From: Dryococelus australis
Lineage: Eukaryota; Arthropoda; Insecta; Phasmatodea; Phasmatidae
DNA: 64,000 nucleotides
NCBI GenBank assembly: GCA_029891345.1
Contig: CM057005.1
Location: forward strand, 67,155,760-67,219,759
Reading direction: 5' to 3'
Numbering within the stretch: position 1 is the first letter of the stretch; each line of letters begins with the position of its first letter. The position numbers were made by a program, and so were the translations under genes. Under the pieces are notes generated by a model. It had not been told where the DNA came from and did not search any database. It was given only the letters and a program-made list of their open reading frames with translations. This document shows positions 33,633 to 44,559 of the stretch, one piece after another.

Positions 33633-34669
33633 AACATATAATTATTCTACAATTAAATTATAATAACTGTAATTGGGCTTATAAATACCATATACAACAG
33701 GCACAAGAATATTTAATTTATTGACTACTGTTATTTCTGGTTATATGCAAACTAAACGATTTTAATAACTGCACCCTATGACATCGTGGAACATAATACT
33801 ATACACACACTAATAAAACAGAATTAAAATAACCTACGAGAAAATGAAAGTATAAAGCGGACTTCATAAGGTAAACAACATCGCGTTTTTTTTTTTAATT
33901 AATTAAATGATGGGCTACATATAGCAATGTGTGTTACAACTCGATGCTTAGTGATGACGGTAATGTTGAGGCCCACAAACCCTGAAGACGATCGTTTCCA
34001 GTCCCCGGCTGTAAATGAACTGAACGAACTGGAACACAACTGTGTCTTTTGTAATTATAAACGGAATAAATACCCCGTTTAACATGCAGCACCGAGCGTT
34101 AGTAAAATTTGTGGTCGTAGCTGAACGGCTACAATCGGGCCAAAAAATTTTTTTTCATGTAGATTATCGTCAGGCGCTTCAGCAGTCATCGAGGCAGCCA
34201 ATTAAGGACGATCACAATGCGTGGTTATAAATGATCGGTAGACTCCAGAATCCTCCCCCTCAGCAACCCCCTTTTTTTTTTCTTCCGTGAATTGCTTACA
34301 AGCGTTTCTAGTCAGCTGATGCTCGCACAAAAGACGCAGGCGGGCACGAAGCCGACACAAACCCCATCACAGCTCCATACTCTCATCGGTTAGGGTCTGA
34401 AGGGGCGCAGAGGGTAAAAGAAGATGAGTGGAGGGGGGCAGCGCACAGTGCCTGTCCGCGCAGCCGAGCGGAATGGTATGATTAATGGAGGGAGGGTGCA
34501 CGAGGCATCAGTCACACCAGACCCCACCAACCCGAATACGGAAAACGAATAATCTTTACAGAATATATTCGAAGACGATTAGGATCGACGATCTTAACAA
34601 CTTTCACATTTTTTATATTATTGCATATTTAAATAGAATATTTACAACCTGTGTATCGCATAAATGTAT
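33633..34669. other. No gene recognised
   Basis: AT-rich to about 34100, then mixed. No motif-bearing frame. Confidence 0.4.
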
Positions 34670-35075
34670 AAATGGCTCTTGAGGATAAAGTGAGCACTTT
34701 TAAAATCAACCTTAGAAAAAGCCACTGCTCCTGCCTAAATACATTGGCGCACTGAGTGTCATCCGCCCAGTAAAGTTGGTAACGATGAAGGGAAAGTAGT
34801 TCCATATCTTTATGTCGGATAAAATGTGTTACGTAACAATTTGCGATAACTTTTCGTCCGCTTCCTGTATTTTTTTAATGCATCGAAATAAACGAGTAAA
34901 TTTGTAAAATATTTAAGTTTATAATAATTCTACAGTTTCACTTGAAAGACGCATGAATAAAGTGATGAGGCCCGTGGAAAGGTTAGTTTTACATAGGACG
35001 GAAGAATCCACAACGTGCATACAAACAGATCTTAAGCAGGCCTATCGAAAGAGCTCAGTTTATCGTGAACAGCCT
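34670..35075 (-). mobile_element. MITE family A copy, left end degraded
   Basis: The left terminus is worn (TAAATGGCTCTTGAGGATAA), then GTGAGCACTTTTAAAATCAA, AAAGTTGGTAACGATGAAGG, CAGATCTTAAGCAGGC and the right end TTATCGTGAACAGCCTA. Confidence 0.83.
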
Positions 35076-35100
35076 ATGCAATAAACGATTATATAGTTTT

Positions 35101-35102
<2 letters not shown>

Positions 35103-35180
<78 letters not shown>
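35103..35180. repeat. (TA)n microsatellite, about 78 bp
   Basis: Uninterrupted TA dinucleotides, directly left of the LTR-like segment. Confidence 0.97.
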
Positions 35181-35182
<2 letters not shown>

Positions 35183-35183
<1 letters not shown>

Positions 35184-36056
35184 TGATACGTGCAGCAGCT
35201 GGCGCCAACTCAGCTGCCCCCCGCCTTAATCGGAGACCCACCTCGCCCTCCTCTATTCCTGGAACGATGCGCTCGCGGCCTCCTGTGCCCTTCTTAGAAT
35301 CCCGTGAATGCCGACAGCGGCGAGACTTGCTGGCGTCACAGACCTTCTCTCGTCTGCTAGAGTTTCCGATACGTTTAGCGACGATGCAAGAATGTTCTGG
35401 TGAAACGGGCTGGAGCCTCAGCCCTCCGCGACGCATCACGCGAGTTGGGGAAGATTCTAGGTGGTGGCCTAAGACACTATATATACTGCCGCAACCCAAC
35501 GGCTGGCAGTCTTGGATGGAGGCCGCCTGGCCGAGTGTACGCGAGCGAAAAGAAGCGTGGACGACGACTGGAGATTACGGGATGACGGCGAGTGAGGCGT
35601 TCGTGGCTTGGATGGACGAGAGGATGTGAAACCGACGAGTGAAGCCTACTGTGCGTGAGGGCGCTTGGAGGACTCTAGAACATTGCGACTGACGGGACAT
35701 GGACAGAACTGAGGTGGGACTGAATGGAAGTGTAGTACTGATTTTATTGTAAATATTCGAACTGTCAAATATGGACGCATAAATTATAAAATAATTGAAT
35801 AGGTCCATACACTGTCTATTGGGGCTGATCTTTATTATTTAATTTCATTGATTTCTTTGTCGTAATTATAAATTTTATCAATTGGTATCAATTGTGAACA
35901 GTAAGTGATTTCAATTTATTGTGAGAATTTGAGTTCAGATAATTTTGCTGTAGTTATTGTAAATAAAATAAGGGAATTATAATTAATTATTTTATTTCAA
36001 TAAGACCTCCATCCCTTAATGAACTTGGTATAGTCTACTTAATTTCTAGAGAGAGA
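35183..36056 (+). repeat. LTR-like segment (isolated, decayed)
   Basis: Homologous in reverse to 20350-21050 over most of its length; ends AAATTGTAAC, then enters a TA tract. The GC-rich first half gives a 148-codon plus frame and an overlapping antisense frame of 136 codons, neither with a domain, so they are read as part of the LTR and not as genes. No coding body flanks it. Fossil of an LTR retroelement, superfamily undetermined. Confidence 0.45.
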
Positions 36057-36061
36057 AATTG

Positions 36062-36065
<4 letters not shown>

Positions 36066-36118
<53 letters not shown>
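36066..36118. repeat. (TA)n microsatellite, about 53 bp
   Basis: TA dinucleotides, directly right of the LTR-like segment. Confidence 0.96.
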
Positions 36119-36124
<6 letters not shown>

Positions 36125-36925
36125 CATATGCTTGGTTACATATTTCCATTGTTATGGTGGTAGCACGGTATTCTTTGTCTATTAGCGCGTTTAGAGTAAA
36201 ATTTCTATACGGATTGAACCTGGGGTGGATTGAAGAATCCCGAATGAGAAGTTACTATAAATGGAACCGGACTGGACTGAAATAGGAATAGAGTACGTAA
36301 TCTACTCCAGTTGGCTAGCGGATTGAAAATTTATTCTTAACAATGCATGCAGGAGTGAACTGAGAGTGAGAGCAAACACATGCCGCCATTTTGGAAGTGT
36401 GTTGTTCGAATGTTTGCACTCTCGGAGTTTTCAAATTTGTTTTAAGCAAATTCTAAGCTATAGTCCATTTCATACAAGTGGTGTAAAATCTGACAGACAA
36501 TGTGACCAAACTACACACCATGCAAACAGTAAATGTTCCCGTTCGTAAAGTATTGTATCAGATGATGAACTGCTGCAGGATCCGTGTTAAGTTGGCTATT
36601 TTGATGATCGCTTTGGAAGAAAATAGTACTCATAACTAAAAGTTGTAATTTAAAATCTTAATTATACTTACAACATTTATGATTCAAGATATGTTTCTAA
36701 ACCAATATTAAATTTTCTTGGCTAATAGTGACTGTACTTAAAAAAACATGTTTAGCATTTATGACAGAGGATGTTGACACGAACGAACAGTAAAGGTTTC
36801 CAGCCAATGGCTAGCCATGTTTGTGTTTCCAGTTTCCAGCCCGGCGAAGGCCGTTGTGCGTGTGATTTATTCTCATCGTGTTTATAAAATTGTTGATGGT
36901 GTTCTCGGAATATTTAATCGGTAGT

Positions 36926-36927
<2 letters not shown>

Positions 36928-36965
<38 letters not shown>
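36928..36965. repeat. T38 homopolymer
   Basis: Uninterrupted T run; could be the poly(A) scar of a minus-strand retroposed sequence, but no body is recognisable beside it. Confidence 0.95.
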
Positions 36966-36967
<2 letters not shown>

Positions 36968-39090
36968 GTTTTTCAAGCATAGTTGGTTGTAGGTGCCGTT
37001 GTAGTGCGTCTTCTTTAGTAAAATGTAATATTAATAAGCATGTGTTTAGCGCTTCGTTAAAACTTCTCGTTCCGCCATTTTCCTTGCCGTCTGAAGTGAC
37101 ACGAATATAAATTTAAGTATATAAGTTGTAAGTTTGTTTGTATCAGGAAACGTACGTAGTGTTGAGTTTACTGAATGATTGTGCAAATAAATTATATAAT
37201 GCTAGTGACGAAGAAACGTAGTTTTAGTGAAGTAAACTAGCAAGGATTGCCACAGAAAAAAAAAACACATGTTCAAGAGATTGCCAATTTTACAAACAGT
37301 AAGTTTGCGAGTTTTGTAAATGTATTTGTAAACCGGTAATATAATTATTGAAATGCACGTGGCCTGAAAAAGCAGCACTTTCCACACTTTTGTAGTGAGT
37401 GAATATTACTTGTTTATTTGTCTATATCGTAAATTCAACGAGTATAAGGTTAACTTCGGTCAAAGTGTGTGCGTGTATATATTGCTGCATCTGTAGGAAT
37501 ACGAACAACGACGTATGTATCGCATTTTGCTTTTTTATTAAAGTTAAAATTTTCAAAGTTAAATAATTTAAATGTTATTTCCATACAAGCAAAATTTTCC
37601 ACTGTTCTATCGAAAAAATTGTGCAACTCAAAATGCCACACACTCTTAAGAACATCAAAATAATGCCGCCTCAAGAAATAGACGTTAATTTAAAGCGACA
37701 CACGCACGCACTAGCGTGCACGCTCGCGCACACTCGCACACACACACGAGTTTCCTTTTTCCCTCGAAAAAAAATTAACAGTACCCCAACAAATTTAACT
37801 CCGTAATTAAAAATAAAACAGGTGGGAATGCTAACCTAGCTACAATATCCTACATTAATTACTGGACGGAAATTAACCATCAGTGCCTACCACGACAGGG
37901 AACACTAGGGAGGAAAATGGAAGCGTGCTTTGGACTCAAAACATTTGTTTGCAAACTTTTTTTTTTTTTCAGTGACAAAACAGCTGCGGTGGAAGGATAC
38001 ATTGTGGCCGTGCTACTTTTCTAAAACTGTCAAAATTACCCCATTTACATGAAATGGACTATACGAGAGCATTAATGTCCAAAAAGAAGGAAATGCAAAA
38101 TGTTTGAACCGAAATGGACGTACAGTTTTATAAGCATAAAGTTGGAGAAACAAATACTAATGTTACATTATGGTAAATGGTAAAAATATAGGAAGCGAGC
38201 CCTCTTTTTTTATTTTATAAAAGTAAAAAAAAAAACCTAGCTTCACAATAACTCCGGGAAAAACAGTTAAACTATCATCTATTTATTTTTGTTTTCTATT
38301 TCACGCAGTTGCCGAAAGATGGCACTACACTGCTTTCAGTACGTATTCAACGTCCGTACTTGTTTACATGTCAATCCAGATTCGAAATTTTATCTTAAAC
38401 GCGACTTTCGTTCCATGTTCGCTACGGTTTAACTCTAGTCCAAGTCCAGGCCGAATTTGTACACTAAACGTAGTATATAAGGATTTCATGAATGTTATTT
38501 CTTACAATATTTATTTTAGTGTACATTGGAATGGAACAGTCTATAACGTAGACTTTCATCTAATTTGGTTATGGCCCTCCTCCTCTCAAATGCATTTGCG
38601 GAAAAATTACATGATCAATTTTGCCACCTGGACACGCGCTGGCGACGTTATGCGCTGTTTGCCAACATAACAAAGTGAACATTTGTAGTTTGCTGTGTTG
38701 TAACGCTGGCAGTAGTCCCTACCGTAGAACCTGCTTCAAGAAACAAAATGATTGAGATAAAGTACTTTCGTTATTTTGTCCAGTTGCATATCTATCGTCG
38801 CGTGATGCTCCTTGAGTAACGCCACGTGATCAGCTGATCCTGCAGGGAGAAGGCGAGGAAGAGAGCTGGTAGTTTTCCATTGCGTCGCTACAGACTCTTC
38901 CCTTTTTCCCCTCTCACATATCCAGTCCTCTCCAACTCACCCTAAGCAACCGCCCGTGGCCTATCGCCTCCGACCGAGGCTGGAAAAAAAAGAGAGGAGA
39001 TGCTGCGCGGCAGAGGAGGAAGGAGGGTGAAGAATGATTCCTGGCAGCAGCGAGGAGAGTTTCCAGCTCGCCCGCTGCAGCGCAGCGCCG

Positions 39091-39111
39091 TGATGATGAT
39101 GATGATGATGA
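39091..39111. repeat. (GAT)n short tandem repeat
   Basis: About seven perfect trinucleotide units. Confidence 0.95.
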
Positions 39112-39387
39112 GGTCTGGGCTACAGAGGAGCTGGGAGCAGCCTCGCAGGGGTGTCTAAAACTATCCGCCCAGCAGTCGTCTGTGCCCGTGCTAAATGCAC
39201 GGGGATGTAGCCAACTGTTTACGTGTTGCACGGGAAGGTAATATTTGACCGACACTGTACTCCACGAAGCTCAGTGACCAGTGATTTTCCCTGGGAGCAG
39301 GTAACTGATTCATAAACGGCGCTACTGGTCTACGTTGCGATTGATTCACATCACCAATCACTGAACACAACACCTATAGATTATTTG

Positions 39388-39635
39388 TAGAGACCTGGAA
39401 AATTCGCGATTTCAATGACCTGCAGGCTAGACTCTACAGTCATATGTACAAATATGCCAATATTAACTACATATTGGTTGTCTTCTGTCACAGTGGAAAG
39501 CGACTATTGGGCAAGTGTTCTCCAGGAGGTGTCAATGTCATACACCGTGTGGACCAATGGCTAAAGTTATATAAATGCACGTATTTTGAAATCTAGCTCG
39601 TCGTGAAATGAATCCGCGAATTCTTCAGATCTCTA
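39388..39635 (+). mobile_element. hAT-like MITE family F, copy 1
   Basis: 248 bp with ends TAGAGACCTGGAAAATTCGCG and, inward from the right, TAGAGATCTGAAGAATTCGCG. Flanks ATTATTTG (39380-39387) and CTTATTGG (39636-39643) agree at 6 of 8 positions, as for an aged 8-bp target duplication. TAGAG-type ends with 8-bp duplications are characteristic of hAT elements. Non-coding. Confidence 0.85.
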
Positions 39636-39711
39636 CTTATTGGTCGTGATAAAGAAATAAGTTCTTAACCAACTTAATAGTGAGATGAACACCCCCACAA
39701 CTTCCCCCCCC

Positions 39712-40148
39712 CCTCGTCCAAGGTCAAGAAGCGAGGGAGCGATACGGGCGACAATAACACGCACGCCTAGTGCCTCATCGCTCCTACGCGCAAGGTGTGC
39801 AGTGTTTCCGTCGTGACGCTGTATATACTGTGTAAATTTGATATGTAACAGTGGGGTTTTATTATACGCGATGAAAGCCCCCAGATTAAAACTACGTCCG
39901 TATCATTGCACTTTTCTCTCGCCGCTTAAGAAAGCTGCATAGGCAAGCTTTAAAAATGCGATTTTTTTCTCCAAGAATACACTTACTATGAAAAAGTAAA
40001 AAAAAATAATAAAAAGTCGGGGCATAGATAATTTTTTTTTTTTTTCTTTTCTGACAAAAATCGTATTTGCAGAACATTTATTTACCGAGATACGCGTAAT
40101 CGCGCAGACTACTATTTCACAAAAAACGCGGGGTTCCATCCCACTTTT
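39712..40148 (+). mobile_element. TTAA-type MITE family D, copy 2
   Basis: CGTCCAAGGTCAAGAAGCGA through GCGATACGGGCGACAATAAC, AACAGTGGGGTTTTATTATA and AACATTTATTTACCGAGATA. The left end is replaced by a C10 run (39704-39713). The right end, GGGGTTCCATCCCACTTTT, is the inverted counterpart of the left end at 45895. Confidence 0.75.
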
Positions 40149-41011
40149 GAATAGGAACCCATGTCCGGAAACATACCGTTTCCGTGCTACAACCATTTCA
40201 AAAACAGGTATTTTACACATGACCGTCCAGAATAACTGCCCACGCATTGATAGGAAAACCTGTGCTGGAATCCCTGGACATGCGCGATTTTAGGGTTTTC
40301 GTCTGCCCAGACATGGCTGTTTCGAGAATCGAGAACACTGTTCCTCGTGAATTGGCATTCATCTGTGAACAGAACGCGATGTGGAGAACGGGTTCGTCGG
40401 CGCAGCGGTGCAGGAACCACGTGCAGGAGTAAACACGTGGTGCAAAATCGGCTGGACCCTTTGGAAGTGGTAAAGGTGTAGTTGTTGCTCATGCAGAACC
40501 TCCGAGACTATGCTGGGAGCAACACCCATTGCACGCGCAACTGCTCGCCTACTCGCTGACGGGCTCTGTTCAACGTGATGCAGTACAGCCTCTTCCAATT
40601 CGGGAGCGCGGCGTCTCTTTGGAGCACCTGTCGGCGGTGGAGGTACCTTGCTCTCGGAGCCGTTACGTAACTGTGACAAAAAGGGTATGCGATGGTGTCG
40701 CACGTTGTGGATAACCGCTCTTGATACAGCCGACGAGCTGCTCTTCCATTACCTTCAGCTGTGTCACACACAAGGATCATGTCTGTATATTCCGCAAATG
40801 TGTACTGACACAAATGGGGCTCGAGGCAGAGTAGACGTCGTGTGTCATCAGGTGATTGTCTGAAGTAATGTACTACCTACCCGGTTGCAAACCAACACAG
40901 GCACACTCGAGAACAGTGCTCTTTCCCTCAGCGGAAGTGGATCAGTGATACACCTGATTTGAAATGGCTGTAGCACGGAAACGGTACTTTTCCCGACATG
41001 GGTTCCTATTC
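40149..41011 (-). mobile_element. DUF4817-type Tc1/mariner-superfamily element, internally deleted
   Basis: Inverted ends of about 54 bp: GAATAGGAACCCATGTCCGG from the left and GAATAGGAACCCATGTCGGG read from the right, continuing to CCGTTTCCGTGCTACA-CCATTTCAAA on both sides. The interior carries a broken transposase on the minus strand. The 3' part of the coding region is missing, and the remaining frame passes directly into the terminal repeat. Confidence 0.75.
40187..40813 (-). pseudogene. Transposase remnant (DUF4817-like N-terminus, HTH, start of DDE domain)
   Basis: Minus strand from 40813: MCQYTFAEYTDMILV and RRLYQERLSTTCD match the insect DUF4817 pattern (FAEY-DM, LY-ERFP). A second segment has ELEEAVLHHVEQSPSASRR and AMGVAPSIVSEVLHEQQLH, a helix-turn-helix, followed by YHFQRVQ. 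A third has VLFTDECQFTRNSVLD and HVWADENP, which holds the first catalytic Asp of the DDE_3 domain. The reading passes between frames at least twice, and the second Asp and the Glu are absent because the 3' region is deleted. About 210 of a usual 350-400 residues remain. Plain DNA transposon, dead. Confidence 0.75.
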
Positions 41012-41544
41012 ACAAGATAGTCTACTCAGTCCCTTTCTACAAGTCCTAGGTGTTTGTAAGAGAAATTTCCGAGCATCCTGTATCCTGTAATTATACTTCA
41101 TCAATAAGTTCCTGCCTTTTTGCAAGTAGGAAATAACACACAGTGAAATCTAGAAAACTAGTAAATGGTAAATTTTCCATAACCAAACATTTTCAATGAT
41201 ACCTCTGAAACTGAAATTATGTCATGAAAACGAAGGATATCTGCATAATTAATTTAAACCTAGCCTTCACCTTGTGTCTTACTGCTTTTAGATGTTAGCA
41301 GACGAATGCTAATATATTTCGCTTCAGTTAACAGGTATTTGTTGATTTTCATTCAGTTAGCAGCTATTTTCGTGCTTTAAATTATATCTCAATTTCATAG
41401 ATAACACGTTTGAAAAGAGATGACAGTTGTATGGGAACTTTTTCTCAATGTCAGCCACCTAGCCATGTTTCGAGGCTCTTATGCATTGAGTGGGCTAATC
41501 GCGGGAGCTCGAAGTAATACTAGTTCTATACTCCCGCTCTTGTT
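41012..41544. other. No gene recognised
   Basis: AT-rich, featureless in my reading. Confidence 0.4.
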
Positions 41545-41789
41545 GGGGAGATTTGGGTGACTCTTAACATCGAGGTCTTTAGAGCCGATGAGGGTGATTC
41601 AGGCGATTATGGAGCAGCGCCGGAATGAAGGGGTGGGGGAAACGGGATATCCCCGAGAAAACCCGCCGACTAACGGCATCGTCCGGCACGATTCCCCCAT
41701 GCGAAATTTTGGAGTGACCCGGCCGGGGATTGAACCCGGATGGCCTTGGTGGGAGGTGATCAGGCTAACTGCTCAGTCATTGAGGCCCC
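41545..41789 (-). mobile_element. tRNA-derived SINE, family 1
   Basis: CTCTTAACATCGAGGTCTTT, GGAGCAGCGCCGGAATGAAG, CCGCCGACTAACGGCATCG, GGCCGGGGATTGAACCCGGA and a degraded box A. Its 80-codon frame is incidental. Confidence 0.82.
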
Positions 41790-42042
41790 GTACCGCTCTT
41801 GTTGAGGTTATGTTGATCCGCAAAGCGTAACGCAAAGTATGAAATGCCAAGGTTTGAAGAAAAGTACGTAAGTATATATAAGATAGCAGGGATATAGTCT
41901 TCAATCCGAGTTTTGACCCTTTTAGTCCCGAAGTAATTGCCAGGCTCAAGCGTTGCAATAGTTTAAATTTATGATCTGCGCTGTACTTATAACGGGCGTG
42001 CTTCCTGCAACGAGTGAACAACGTGCAACGTGTTCGTTGATA

Positions 42043-42279
42043 TAGGCCGTTCACGGTAAAGCGAGCACTTTTTAAGGCCCTTCCAAATATTTCTTTTAAG
42101 CCAGTTTTTATATTTAAGCCATTTCTTAATATCAGCATTGTCACGTGACTAATAAATACGGCGTATACATTCACCACTATCAAAAGTTAATGCCTGAGGC
42201 TGCAATAAAACATATTTATTAGTGGTTAATGGCTGTTGAGAGGGCCTTAAAAAGTGTTCACTTTATCGTGAACTGTCTA
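42043..42279 (-). mobile_element. MITE family B copy
   Basis: TAGGCCGTTCACGGTAAAGC, GTGACTAATAAATACGGCGT, CTGCAATAAAACATATTTAT and CTTTATCGTGAACTGTCTA, TA-flanked. Confidence 0.87.
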
Positions 42280-42298
42280 TATCAACATTAACCATTCG

Positions 42299-42590
42299 CG
42301 GGGCCACGGTGACTAAGCGTTTAAGACTGCTCGCCTCCCACCAAAGCGAACCGGATTCAATCCCCGGGCCGGTCCCCGAGCTGGTTCACTCCGGATTTTC
42401 GCAAGTGGGAATCGTGCCGGACGATGCCACTAGTCGGCGGGTTTTCTCGGGGATCTCTCCTCCGCCCTTTCATTCCGGTGCTGCTCCATACCCACCTCGC
42501 TTTACCCACCTCGCTTTGCCCTCATCGGCTCTTAAGACCTCAATGATAAGAGCCGCCCAAATCTCTTCACTCACGAGAAGTGCTGAAACT
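42299..42590 (+). mobile_element. tRNA-derived SINE, family 1, with internal duplications
   Basis: GGGGCCACGGTGACTAAGCG, CTCGCCTCCCACCAAAGCGA, CAATCCCCGGGCCGGTCC with an inserted repeat of the CCGAGC-type region, GGGAATCGTGCCGGACGATG, and a duplicated 17-base segment CCCACCTCGCTTTRCCC near 42498-42525. Confidence 0.84.
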
Positions 42591-42869
42591 TAAACAAATC
42601 AGATTACTCGGAAGGAACACCGGCCAGTGATTCCGTATGTTGTACAGTTCGACCATAAATAGCCTTCATGTGCAACACGTCCTCGACTATGGACATGGTG
42701 ACTGAACGGATTAATCAGCGGTTTACTGTGTCGCCACAGAGTAGATAAGTACTACAGAGACGAAATTAGGTGGCGGTCCTTTTGACGAACGCGTACCCAT
42801 TCCCCGGCTGGCGGCACGATGCTCTGGGAACGGATCCTTGCGTCTGATTGGTTACTGTACGCTGCGGAA

Positions 42870-43410
42870 TTTTCCCTATATGTAGGGGCAGTGATATTTA
42901 GCGAAAAGCTTTCGAGACAAGATACAGTTCAAAGTACTGTGGAGTCGTCCAGCTCGTCTGATTGGCTGAAACATGTTTTAGTCCGTGTAAAAGGTTTGCT
43001 TACGAATCACGATGGTACGGGTGGGGGGGGGGGGGCACGGTGGCTGAGCGATTAGCACGCTCGCCTCCCACCAAGGCGATCCGGGCTCAATCCTCGGCCG
43101 GGCCACTGGATTTTCGCGAGTGGGAATCGTGCCGGACGATGCCATTGGTCGGCGAGTTTTCTCAGGGATCTCCCTTTTCCCGCCCCTTCAATCCGGTGCC
43201 GCTCCGTATTCACTTCAATTATCCTCATCGGCTCTCAAGATCTCGTTATTGAGGGCCGCCCAAATCTTTTCACTTCACGAAGGTACAGCTCCGGAGTTAC
43301 GGCATCTTTAGTAGCTCGGTCAAATACGGGAACGACACCAGCATCCAATGTAGGTATGAAAACAGCCGAGGTGTATCTATAGAATTGAATACCAATATGC
43401 GCTGAGCTGC
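42870..43410 (+). repeat. Repeat E, copy 2, interrupted by a SINE
   Basis: The left part, CCCTATATGTAGGGGCAGTG through GATTGGCTGAAACATGTTTT to ACGAATCACGATGGTACGGG, stops at a G13 run. A SINE fills about 43036-43285, and E resumes with GGTACAGCTCCGGAGTTACG, GTAGCTCGGTCAAATACG. GGTAC on both sides may be the SINE's target duplication. Confidence 0.6.
43036..43285 (+). mobile_element. tRNA-derived SINE, family 1, nested in repeat E
   Basis: GCACGGTGGCTGAGCGATTAG (box A), GGGCTCAATCCTCGGCCGG (box B), GGGAATCGTGCCGGACGATG, CTCATCGGCTCTCAAGATCTC and GAGGGCCGCCCAAATC. A G13 run occupies the expected 5' end. Confidence 0.87.
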
Positions 43411-43547
43411 CGGCTGGCAAGTAGGTCACCAGGTACCGACTGGTGAAAGGCGATCCAAACTTTATTGTTCGGTGACGCCATTTTGCTGGCGTGTGCGCGC
43501 TGGATTTCGTGGCGTAAGCTGCTATTTTACCTCTGTATTCTTATATA

Positions 43548-44114
43548 TAGGCCGTTCACAGTAAACTGAGCACTTTTGAAGGCCTTGCTGAAAATCTAAT
43601 TGCATAGACTATTCACGGTAAAGTGAGCACTGTTGACAGATTTCTCATTTGGAATAATAGCCATTAAATATATTTTATTTTGGCCTTAGACGTTAACTTC
43701 AGAATATACTCACTGTGTTTATTACTTACACGGCAATATTTATACAAAAATGTGGTTAAAGAATAAAAAACGGCTGAAAGGGAAAATAACTAGGGCCTCA
43801 AAGTGCTCACTTTACCGTGAACAACCTATAAGCACATTGTGCATTATTTCTCCACGTGTAAAATTAACATTGCCAAGGGACTGATCACTTTATTCATGCG
43901 TCGTTCAAGTAAAATTGTGAAATTATTAGAAAAGTAAATATTTGACAAATCTTCTCATTCTTACAACATAGGACTAATATCCCTCCTTCCGTCGTTACCA
44001 ACTTTACTGGGCGCATGCCTCTTATTGCGCATGTTAGACTATATGCAGGTTTTAGAGCAGTGATATTTTTCAAAGGTTGATTTCAAAAGTGCTTATTTGA
44101 TCGTGAACAGCCTT
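43548..44114 (+). mobile_element. MITE family A copy interrupted by a family B element
   Basis: The left end TAGGCCGTTCACAGTAAACT runs to AAAATCTAATTGCA (43604). B fills 43605-43828, and A resumes TAAGCACATTGTGCATTATT, ending GAACAGCCTT at 44114. The A motif at the junction is TTGTATGCACG elsewhere, so the target was TA. Confidence 0.88.
43605..43828 (+). mobile_element. MITE family B nested in family A
   Basis: TAGACTATTCACGGTAAAGT, GGCCTTAGACGTTAACTTCA, GTTTATTACTTACACGGCAA, AACTAGGGCCTCAAAGTGCTC and CTTTACCGTGAACAACCTA. Confidence 0.9.
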
Positions 44115-44147
44115 TACTCTGTGGCATTACTGTCCACTACATACGTA

Positions 44148-44559
44148 AAGGCTGTTCACAATAAAGTGAGCACTTTTTATATCGACCTTAGAAAATACAC
44201 TGCCTCTGCTTGCATTTAGTTTGACGGGCGCACTGAGTGGCATGCGCCCAGTAAAGTTGGTAACGATGGAGGGAAAGTAGTTCCATATTTTAACATCGAA
44301 CAAAAAGTGTTAGGTAAACATTTGTGATAAGTACGAATTATTTCTTTGGCTTTTTTTTTAAGCACCGAAGTGTAAAAATGAACAGATTTTAAAATATTTA
44401 GTTTTTTAAAATTTCACAGTTTCACTTAACCGACGTATGAACAATGTGATGAGGCCCATTTAAATGTCAATTTTAAATAAGGCGGAGGAATACACAACGT
44501 GCATACAAGTAGATCTTAAGCAGGGTTTTCAAAAGTGCTCTTTTAACGTGAACAGACTA
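44148..44559 (-). mobile_element. MITE family A copy, inverted relative to its neighbour
   Basis: AAGGCTGTTCACAATAAAGT, CCAGTAAAGTTGGTAACGAT, GTAGATCTTAAGCAGGG, ending TTTAACGTGAACAGACTA; TA-flanked. It lies 33 bp from the right end of the A copy at 43548 in opposite orientation. Confidence 0.9.

Larger units (their letters stand above)
36119..39387. other. Longest repeat-poor stretch, no gene recognised
   Basis: Three kilobases without any of the window's repeat families. It holds a T38 run (36928-36965), a CA/CG-rich patch near 37700-37750, and a GC-richer block at 38820-39200 with a (GAT)n run (39091-39111) and a 113-codon minus frame of Ser/Arg-rich, low-complexity character. If the window contains part of a host gene (UTR, intron or promoter) this is where I would look, but nothing in it is diagnostic. 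Confidence 0.4.

Noticed and set aside
35183-35629. 148-codon plus frame
   Set aside because: Lies inside an LTR-like segment that also occurs in reverse at 20.4-21.0 kb; no domain, and an overlapping antisense frame of similar length exists.
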